DNA of 64,000 nt from assembly GCA_963580285.1 (NCBI GenBank), contig OY757026.1:86402651-86466650 (forward strand). Reading direction: 5' to 3'. Below are positions 55,863 to 64,000 of this stretch, one piece after another. The notes under the pieces were generated by a model that saw nothing but the letters and a program-made list of their open reading frames with translations, did no database searches and was not told where the DNA came from. Each line of letters begins with the position of its first letter. Position 1 is the first letter of the stretch. A program made the translations under genes and the position numbers. This stretch comes from Lucinisca nassula (Eukaryota; Mollusca; Bivalvia; Lucinida; Lucinidae).

Positions 55863-57418
55863 ACAAGAATTCCACAAAAGGCGGCGTCGCACCTGCTGGG
55901 GGCAAAAGTCATAGAAGCCACAATCAGAATGTTGTTATCAATTAAGTAAATTTCATAGCAGTTGATAGTTGATGTAAAATGTGTCAATGTCACTGGACCA
56001 AAAATATAGGCCATGGTCACCAGGTCAAGGTACGTGCCAAATCAGTACAATGAGGAGAAGTACTATGCAAAGTTTGGTGGCTGTAGGCCATTTAGTTTAG
56101 GACATATTGAACATTGACGTAAAAGTCGCTGGAGTGCATAATATAGGTCAAGGTCACCAGGTCAAGGTACCTACAGAGTAAGTAAATGTAGGAGAAGCAC
56201 TATTCAAGGTTTGGTGGTTGTAGGCCTTATAGTTAAGAAGATATGGAATGTCGACCTCAAATGTGTTAAAGTCAATGAAGTGCAAAAAATAGGTCAAGGT
56301 CACCAAGTCAAGGTACCTGCATAGTCAGTACATCTAGGAGAACCACTATGCAAGATTTGGTGGTTGCAGGCCTTTTGTTTGAGAAGATCTGGAACATTGA
56401 CGCAAATTGTGGCAAAGTCAATGGAGCGTAAATATAGGTCAAGGTCACCGGGTCAAGGAACCTGCAGAATCAGTACACACAGGAGCAGCATTATGCAAGC
56501 TTTGATGGATGTAGGCCTTTTATTTGCAGAGATCTGGAACTTCGACATAAAATTTGTCAAAGTCGCTGGAACGTAAAATATAGGTCAAGGTCACCGGGTC
56601 AAGGTACCTGCAGAGTCAGTACATCTAGGAGAAGCATTATGCAATATTAGATGGTTGTGGGCCTTTTATTTGAGGAGACCTGGAACTTCGACGTAAAATG
56701 TGTCAAAGTCAGTGGAGCGTAAAATATAGGTCAAGGTCACCATGTCAAGGTACCTGCAGAGACAATACATCTAGGAGAAACACTATTAAAGATTTTATTG
56801 GTGTAGGCCTTTTATTTGAGAAGATCTGGAACATTGACGTAATTTGTGTCAAACTCACTGAAGCGTAAAATATAGGTCAAGGTCACCGGGTCAAGGAGCT
56901 TGCCTAGTCAGGAGCTCAGGGTAATGTTTCATGAAAGGTTTGATGGTTGTTTAGTCTTATAGTTGATTACAATACAAACTTCGACGTAAATGTCGAACTT
57001 CGACGTAATGGTCAAAGTCACTGGAGCGCAAAATATAGGTCAAATTCACCAGGTCAATGTGCTTACAAAGTGAGAATGTCTATGAGATGTTTCATGTAAG
57101 GTTTGATGGTAGCTGAAGTGTGTAAATAAAAACTTTGACGTAAATGTCGAACTTCGACGTAAATGTCGAACTTCGACGTAATAGTCAAAGTCACTGGAGC
57201 GCAAAATATAGGTCAAAATCACCAGGTCAAGGTGCTTACAAAGTGAGAAGGTCTATGAGATGTTTCTTGTAAGGTTTGATGGTAGCTGAGGTTTGTAAAA
57301 TAAAACAATTTGACGTAAATGTCGAACTTCGACGTAAATGTTAACAGACGGACGGACGGACGCACGGACGGAAAATCGGACGCCTATGTCGCTCCCTGCT
57401 ATAAGCAGGTGCGACAAA
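55863..57418 (+). mobile_element. Pearl/Helentron-like element G
   Basis: Starts acaagaattccacaaaaggc with gtcgcacctgct (55886-55897), the perfect reverse complement of agcaggtgcgac (57404-57415) in the 3' hairpin at 57388-57415. About nine ~145-bp units carry 'taggtcaaggtcaccaggtc', 'gacgtaaaatgtgtcaaag' and 'gtaggccttttatttgag'. (gacg)n precedes the hairpin. Non-coding. Confidence 0.86.
57388..57415 (+). repeat. 3' terminal hairpin of element G
   Basis: gtcgctccctgct / agcaggtgcgac around 'ata', then aaaaa. Confidence 0.85.
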
Positions 57419-57767
57419 AATCATCTTAATAGGCTCTGAAAATGACTTAATTGCTACACTAATTATCTGATTAATCAGGTGTTGATTGGCAGTTAATTCA
57501 GAAAAGCTGTGAACATGATATTCGGGACACATTGCCCCCCAAGATTGCCCAGCCGAGCTGAACTCACACTATTGCATTGGTGTCTCAACGTAATGTGAAG
57601 CTGCAGGAGGCACGCCACAACGGACCAACCCGAAAACAAAAACGGTTGCATATTCTGGCTGATACAACAAACTAGAAAAAAAACAACACGTCAGTATCGT
57701 CTTCTCCAGAAATAGGAAAATGCTGATAATTAATTAGACCTTTTTTCGAAGATTTATTTACTGGTCC

Positions 57768-58650
57768 ATTACGAAAACACGCCTATACAAAAGCATCTGA
57801 TATCGCCACCTTTACCGCCGAAAAAAATAAAATTTTAAGATGAAAAATTCGGATAATTTTCTTATTTCTACTCAAAATATAGATCGTGGGCACCGGTTAG
57901 AACCGCCTCATATAGGCGCTTCTAACGAGTACCCACACTTTATATTTTAGAGCAGAAATAAGAAAAATAAGGTTTACCCCTATGAACCAAATAGAACGCA
58001 TGGTTTCCTGAGGCGAAATCTTCATCAGTGCCCCCAGGATGTAAAAGAGGTAGCATATAAAGGTCTTGTTCGCCCAATCTTGGCATATGGTAGTTGTATC
58101 TAGAACCCCAGTGGAGTGGCCCTTAACGGAGAAATTGAGAAAGTTCAGAATAGAGCTGCTAGATTTGTAACAGGCAATTACTGCTTTGAAACTGGGAGCA
58201 TGACTGGAATACTTGGAAAATTAAAATGGGAGTCTCGCAAGAAAAGGAGAAAAGACAGTAGGCTAATCCTTTTATACAAAGGTCTAAAGGGTGCTGTCAG
58301 CATTCCAACAGTTGACCTTGTTCTCCCAGCTACACACCGTAGAAATCACCATTCGTTGGCGTTTCAGACCCTTACTGCAAGAACTTGACATTTATAAAGA
58401 GTCGTTCTTCCCAAGAACCATTAGAGATTGGAATGCCCTTCCCGATTCGATTATTTCGACAGCTGAAGGTGCTGATGATTGTGTAGCTAAATTTACCTCT
58501 TTGGTTAGAGCTGGGACTAACTTCCCACATCACAGTTCCTGGTGTATGAATGTCATTTGACCAGTAACAATTCTGATTCTGAACCCCAGTTTTACTATAT
58601 AAACGCGGGGTTCAAGGGGGTCAAAATTATATAGGCGTGTTTTCGTGATG
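57768..58650. mobile_element. MITE M5, copy b, with a LINE nested inside
   Basis: attacgaaaacacgcctata at left and tataggcgtgttttcgtgat at right. The halves 57768-57988 and 58580-58650 align to M5 copy a (37652-37942). Confidence 0.88.
57989..58579 (+). pseudogene. 5'-truncated LINE, reverse-transcriptase C-terminus
   Basis: The frame from 58004 reads FLRRNLHQCPQDVKEVAYKG and then VRPILAYGSCI, has a TAG where a Trp codon is usual, and continues EIEKVQNRAARFVTGNY. It shifts frame near 58380 into SFFPRTIRDWNALPDS. These are standard blocks at the C-terminus of CR1/jockey-type LINE ORF2. The 3' end is caattctgattctga. TGAACC at 57983-57988 and 58580-58585 is the likely target duplication. Inactive. 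Confidence 0.86.
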
Positions 58651-58755
58651 TCAATTTAAGAAACAACTTCAATAGATGAAATTGTATTGAAAAAAAAAAT
58701 GTTCATATTTTTTAGATATACTCCATTAAATATTGATATAAAATTTGTCTTATTA

Positions 58756-59060
58756 TTTTGTTTTGTTTGAAATGGTGTTTAACGTCCCCGTCAACACTAT
58801 TTAGGTCATCTTGGAGACGTTGCTACAAGTTTTGTGGGACTTTTACCCGACATTGAGGTGAAATGTCATGTAAAGCCATCCCGTCCAATGATACCAGAAG
58901 GCTTATATGCGTTGGACGATCTGACTCACACCACTTTGCCTGTGCAGGCTAAGTCATCCCAAGCGGTTAACCAGCACTCGAGTGTGGTCAGATTCAGCTC
59001 TGTGTGGAAACAACGTGAAGCCCAATCTATTTCTGCAAGCCCCGATGGGCGGGGGGGGGG
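58756..59060 (-). mobile_element. SINE S2, copy k, with 13-bp target duplication
   Basis: 'gtttaacgtccccgtcaac' to 'gcaagccccgatgggcgggg'. Flanked by ATTTGTCTTATTA at 58743-58755 and 59061-59073. Confidence 0.92.
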
Positions 59061-59192
59061 ATTTGTCTTATTAAGTCTTATAGCCCTATTTAGTTGGTCC
59101 CTATTTCACAGGTAACTTTAATTTGATTGTTTGTTTGGTAATGTAATTGTCATACCCAAGTGAACAATAGATAATTGGCCCTGTCAGCTAAT

Positions 59193-59300
59193 TGTATGTG
59201 CCGAGTTCGTATAGTCCGAGTTGGTCATGTGCCGAGTTTGCTATGTGCCGAGTTTGTCATGTGCCGAGTTTGCTATGTGCCGAGTTGTCCCAGAACCGAA
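59193..59300. repeat. 'atgtgccgagtt' minisatellite, right cluster
   Basis: Six units of 16-18 bases (tatgtgccgagtttgtca and variants), inverted relative to 55627-55735. Confidence 0.88.
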
Positions 59301-59321
59301 CTTAACGGTTTCTTAGATGGC

Positions 59322-59484
59322 TTTTTAGCCCACCAGAGCCGACGGCTCCGGAGGAGCTTATAGGATAGGCAGTTGTCCGTCTGCGTCTGCCTCAACACTT
59401 TCAAACGACCTCTCCTCTGAAGCCACCGGGCCGATTGGACCCAAATGTTATCTGTAGCATCCTTGGGCTGGTGGATTGAAAGTG

Positions 59485-59515
<31 letters not shown>

Positions 59516-61004
59516 TTTAATGAAAATCGGCTCATTAGTTTGGTGGCTATGGCAACTTATAGTTTCCATAGTGTAGATTATATTTTCTTGTCCTTTGGGA
59601 TCATTGATTCCATTGTGGAATTTTGAAAACATCTGAGGGTCACTGATGAGGACAAATTGGCCGAAACTAGCTAGTCTGCCCCAGAAAACATGAACACTCC
59701 ATATTTTTCAGTTCTGTGGTGTATTCTTTGCTTCCCAAGGATAACCCTTTTATAGAACATATTTAACTTCACTACAGCTGGTGTGTGGGACTGTGTGGCG
59801 GCGGTAAAACGTCTCCCTGCCCTACATCGTAGTGTAGATTATATTTTCTTGTCCTTTGGGATCATTGATTCCATTGTGGAATTTTGAAAATATCTGAGGG
59901 TCACTGATGCGGCCTAATTGGCCGAAACTAGCTAGTCTGTCCCAGAAAACATGAACACTCCATATTTTTCAGTTCTGTGGTGAATTCCTTGCTTCCAAAG
60001 GATAACCCTTTTATAGAACATATTTAACTTCACTACAGCTGGTGTGTGGGACTGTGTGGCGGCGGTAAAAAGTCTCCCTGCCCTACATCATAGTGTAGAT
60101 TATATTTTCTTGTCCTTTGGGATCATTGATTCCATTGTGGAATTTTGAAAATATCTGAGGGTCACTGATGAGGCCTAATTGGCCGAAACCAGCTAGTCTG
60201 GCCCAGAAAACATGTACACTCCATATTTTTCAGTTCTGTGGTGTAGTCCTTGCTTCCAAAGGATAACCCTTTTATAGAACATATTATAATTGGGAAAATT
60301 GAAAAATGGCATTTACTGCCAAGCCTCTGCAGATATTTTGACAAAACTTTCATAGAAATGTTCCGTAGACAATCTACTATCTGCCCTATGATTTTAGGCC
60401 TATACTGGTTGCCATGGAAACCAAAATAAAAAAGAAACGAAAAGAAAAAATACTTAAAAAATAATCTCCTCAGAAACCATATGCTCTATGAGGCTGACAG
60501 TTTATGGAAATATTCACCATTTTTGCCTTTACAGGTGTTTTTTATGAAATTCGGCTCTTTAGTTTGGTTGCTATCGCCCCGACGTAACCCGGAACCCCAT
60601 AGATTGGTATCGCTGAATGTGTCTCATCATAAGAAAAAAATATATATATGGTTTAGGGGTGGGGATCTTGGGGCATGGCCCCGACACACCATGGGGACCC
60701 CAGGTTGACGGAAAGAAGTTTACTCAAGGAACATTTCTATAAAAACAATTGTCAAACTATCTGCAAAGGCTTGGCAGTATATGGCAGTTTTCAATTTTCC
60801 CCATTATAAATGGAAACTCTAAGTTGCCACAGCAACCAAACTATTTAACTGATTTTCATAAAAAAAAAACACAAACTTTCAATCCCCCAGCCAAAGGATG
60901 CTATATATGAAATTTGGGTCCAATCGGCTCAGCAGTTTCAGAGGAGATGTTCTTTGAAAGTGTTGACGCCAGACGACATACGACAGACGACTATGAGCTA
61001 AAAA
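59322..61004. mobile_element. Two B-like element ends in inverted orientation around tandem copies
   Basis: 59322-59568 on the minus strand and 60795-61004 on the plus strand are the same ~230-bp 3' region ('caaactttcaatcccccagc', 'ggtccaatcggctcagc', 'ggagatgttctttgaaagtg'), ending gagctaaaaa. The left has the hairpin cagagccgacggctccgg; the right has lost it. (att)n at 59489-59516. An in-frame chance ORF at 60481-60708 is not a gene. Confidence 0.75.
59569..60290. repeat. 261-bp tandem repeat, 2.75 copies
   Basis: 'tagtgtagattatattttct' at 59569, 59830 and 60091. Contains 'ggccgaaactagctagtctg' and 'tgtgtggcggcggtaaaa'. Copies differ at a few percent of sites. Confidence 0.93.
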
Positions 61005-61009
61005 GCCTA

Positions 61010-63000
61010 TCTATCTAAAGTAATTCATTCATATTTGGCCATTACCTCAGTCGGGTTGGTGGCTAAATTAAGAATTTAACCTTTGATTAGTCTTTTAAAC
61101 TATTTACAATCTAATTATCACAGGTATACTAAAACGCATACCTCCTTGGAAGTCCCATAGTACGGGCTTTGTATAAGGGCGAGGATTTGGCCCCACAGTG
61201 GAATTCGTTTCACTGACCGTTCCAAAGCGGTTCTCCTGTCGCGGTTTATTTTTGTTATGGCTTGTCTTTGAGGGCGTGTATCGCTTATATTGCCGAATGG
61301 CCACTTTGTGGGGAAGTAACTGTCCTTTTGGTTTTCCGCTATTGAGGTTTCCATTAGGGTCTAGTTATTTCAAGTTGTGTTTCTTTCACTTTTGTGTCTC
61401 TGATTGGAGCTTTGGGTTAATTGTATCGATTCCTGATCATTGTCTTCACTTTTATTTTGAACTCCTCTGCAGTCTTGGCATATATAGCTACCGCAGACGA
61501 GGAAAGACCATTCCACTAAGGAATAGATCTGGGGAAAAAGGCATGCTTCAGGGCATCACTATAGGCCTGGTACCTACGGTATTGTGTGTTATGTACTTTT
61601 GATGCCCTTGTTTGAGTTGAAGCTGTCACCAGGGTCAAGTATTTATCTTTATTAAGAGACACTTCGTTCGTTCGTTAGGTTAAGGCTTTTTATGTCTGCC
61701 ATGGACAAGCGGACAGAACTCCATAGCTCCACAACAAGACATAGGTTAAGTTATTCTGGGCTACAAATCGTGGCAGTTTGTCCAACAAAAGCAATTGGGG
61801 TTGGACTACCGGTGCCCCATCGTAGAAAATGAAGCACTGCCTGTTTTTGAAATTTAAAAGGCTGGTCGAAAAATGAGTTGAAATGTATAGAAATCAATGC
61901 TAATACGACTGAAAATCATGATTTCTATACTATGCTCAAGAGCGATACGTGGTTCAATAGTGCTCTTTCTTTTTGCCGCTTGATATTGGCCATTTGACTA
62001 AGGCTGCAAATGGAGCATGCCTATGCAGGTTTCCATTCAGGAACACACGCGGCTTAAGGTTCAGAGGAAGAAGACTGGTCGCAAGTCTTACTTACAACAA
62101 TGAGACAGCATATGATATAAGATTGTAATGGTAAGGATAATAATAATGATAATAATAGTAAAAATGACAATCATAATAATAATGATAATTGAAGCTAAAT
62201 AGAAACATTGTATATCTATTGGTATAGCTACAACAGCAAAGTGCTGTTTTTTAGACTTTTAAAGTTTGAGTACAATGTATTAAAATGGAATGAATAGAAT
62301 GAAAAAAATAAATATGATTATTATAATCATAATGAAAACTAAATGAAAACATAGTTTTTCATAGAAGTTAACAAGCTGATTCTTGACATGCTATTTACAG
62401 GCTGAAAAGGAAAGTGAAGATTACACAAAGACAAGACAGGTTTTATGTACAGTGTCAGAGGATAGATCTGAAGGGAAGATTATATGGAAAGGGAGAGAAG
62501 AGACCCTAAATATTCTTTCTTCTTCTTCAAATCCAGCTTTCACGTGTTTATTTTTCCCCAGATATTTTTTTTTTTTGCGGGGGTGGGGGCATTGCCAAAG
62601 GTAAACATTTGTTAATATAATAGATACTAAAAAAAGGTCAAACATGTGGCTAAAATAGTTCGATTTGAATTAGGAACCAGGGACCAATTAATTTCTTATT
62701 AAACAAACAAACAAGCAAACAATTTTGTTACTCATGTATAAAGGTGTTGTCTTTGGCCAGTTGTAACAATTGATGTGAAAACTGTTATTCTTTGAAAAAA
62801 AAAATTCTTTTGTATTCAGACTTGTTTGAAGTTAGGCTCAATGATTATTAATATCATGTGTAGACAGATGTTTAATATGTTTGGTTGGACAAAAGATCCT
62901 AAAATGATTTGTGAACAAAGCTGACAAACAAGTTGTTTATGCAAGTGGCTGATTAATAAGGCTATTGAAATGTGCAAACAATAGTTCTTAAATACAAAGG
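61010..63000. other. No gene or element recognised
   Basis: AT-rich, with (aat)/(ata) runs at 62140-62190 and (cgtt)3 at 61667. A 134-codon open frame at 61198-61602 shows no family motif I know. I see no splice-linked coding series. Confidence 0.5.
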
Positions 63001-63002
63001 GT

Positions 63003-63251
63003 ATGAGTGAAAGACAGAAAGAAAGTGTAGTATCAAACATCATAGAGAAGCATGTGGATGAAAGAGATAACACTCCCCAACCCCTCATTCAGACCCATAA
63101 CCTGCCCCCAGTTCCCGTTATACCAAATGTACCGAGTTATGCTCCGCAAAATACAAGAACTGCCTCATCCAAACAAGTCAGAAGGGCCGATCCTATAAAT
63201 ACAAATGCCAACACAACGGTTGCCCAGCAAAAAAAACAGACGATCAAATAA
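63003..63251 (+). pseudogene. Possible LINE ORF1 fragment
   Basis: 82 codons, Pro/Thr/Asn-rich with a basic end (QVRRAD...QQKKQTIK). It lies just 5' of an endonuclease frame on the same strand, so it may be ORF1 remains. No zinc knuckle or coiled coil is visible. Confidence 0.4.
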
Positions 63252-63324
63252 CTCTTTACCTAAGGCAACATATCATAGTAACAATATTTACACGTTACTT
63301 CCACAAGAGACCTCCGGTAGACAC

Positions 63325-64000
63325 TAATACCCCCGTCATTGCCCCACGATTACAGCAACGGCTTCACACACGCGGCTGTAACAACAACTTCTGACCTTGA
63401 ATTGATACAATGGAACATCCGTAACATGGGCAATATTTCCGAACTTAGGTCACAACTGGAAGATAAAAAACTTAAGCCCCATCTACTTTGCCTACAATAA
63501 ACGTGGTGGAAAGATAAAATACCCCATATACCCAATTACAAAGTCGCCTCCTTCAAACATAGAATAGACAGAGGAGGCGGAGTCCTAACATATATTAGGA
63601 ACGATTTACCTTTTACAAACTTAGACCTCAAAATTGAACAACCCAACCTTGAATACTGTGCCACCACCATATATTTGAAAAAAGACAAAATAACTATTCT
63701 AAATTGCTATGACCCTCATAGCAAATCCACAGCTGATGAATATCAAAAGGTTCTTGACCTTATCCCTACCAAAAATTTCATCCTTGTAGGCGATCTTAAT
63801 GCCCATGACTCCTTATGGAGCTCTAAAACAGACACAAAGGGAAAAACTTTACTTGACCTAGTCATAAAGAACTGCCTTTTTATACTCAATGAGAATGATG
63901 AAGCCACGATGGCCGAACATACTACGTCGCCTGACCTGTCAATAGCCACTCCAGCCCTGAGCATAGGTACAATCTGGGAAACCCTGGGCAACACTTGTGG
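63325..64000 (+). pseudogene. LINE ORF2 endonuclease domain, interrupted, running off the window
   Basis: One frame reads LELIQWNIRNMGNISELRSQ, then HLLCLQ, a TAA at 63498-63500, then TWWKDKI. It continues with RGGGVLTYIRNDLPF, FILVGDLNAHDSLWSS and TTSPDLSIAT, the ordered motifs of APE-type endonucleases of jockey/CR1/I-like retrotransposons. The stop stands where the catalytic Glu of the LQET motif is expected. The rest is open to the window edge, and the reverse-transcriptase part would lie to the right. Confidence 0.88.

Noticed and set aside
58834..59115. 93-codon frame on +
   Set aside because: Antisense translation of SINE S2 copy k.
61198..61602. 134-codon frame on +
   Set aside because: No recognised motif and overlapping frames on the other strand; not enough evidence for a gene.

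Overview
This is nuclear DNA from an animal, most likely a heterodont bivalve mollusc. The evidence is one spliced gene with GT-AG introns, tRNA-derived SINEs with target-site duplications, LINE fragments, many TIR-bounded MITEs, and long elements with minisatellite cores of the kind known as 'pearl' (Helentron/DINE-1-like) elements in bivalves. The bivalve assignment is an inference from repeat style; no species can be named from the sequence alone. There are no bacterial operons, real tRNA or rRNA genes, or CRISPR arrays.

One host gene can be supported. It lies on the minus strand, spans 48585 to 15163, and has five coding exons (48585-48465, 40340-39213, 36009-35908, 27874-27651, 15831-15163). 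All junctions are phase-compatible and give a 747-residue protein that I call PP2D1-like (protein phosphatase 2C-like domain-containing protein 1). It has an N-terminal CxxC...HxxxH motif and a PP2C fold interrupted by a long insertion. One metal-binding Asp is replaced by His, so it may be a pseudophosphatase. Its introns (8.1, 3.2, 8.0 and 11.8 kb) are almost wholly filled with mobile DNA.

The rest of the window is repeat. (1) Pearl/Helentron-like elements are named here A (17504-21974, 28208-29908, 40835-44672), B (1218-6033 interrupted, 41629-43730), D (2361-5487), F (8770-11232), G (55863-57418) and H (16280-17497). Five of the six families clearly share a short sequence near the 5' end that is the reverse complement of one arm of a 3' terminal hairpin; H is weaker. 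All have tandem cores of about 130 to 460 bp units. (2) SINE families: S1, S3, S4 and S5 have tRNA-like heads, and S2 is abundant with an ACGTTAAAC tail. (3) MITE families: M1 and M2 end in TTAACCC, M3 ends in TTACNGTAA, M4 is an 'accgcctca' hairpin, M5 has a 'cacgcctata' TIR, M6 to M8 are large palindromes, and two elements are pogo-like with TA targets. (4) LINE pieces: an endonuclease ORF at the right edge, C-terminal reverse-transcriptase remnants at 57989-58579 and 55082-55630, and very short 3' tails. (5) A 1104-bp TTAA-flanked element at 23364-24467 is built from dense TCGGCGAC-like words. (6) Simple and minisatellite arrays.

Nested insertions let several elements be bounded to within a few bases and put in order of age. 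The most unusual signals are the shared nuclear-receptor-like word AGGTCAAGGTCA in three otherwise different minisatellite families, the TCGGCGAC-word element, and an 830-bp higher-order repeat inside element A1.
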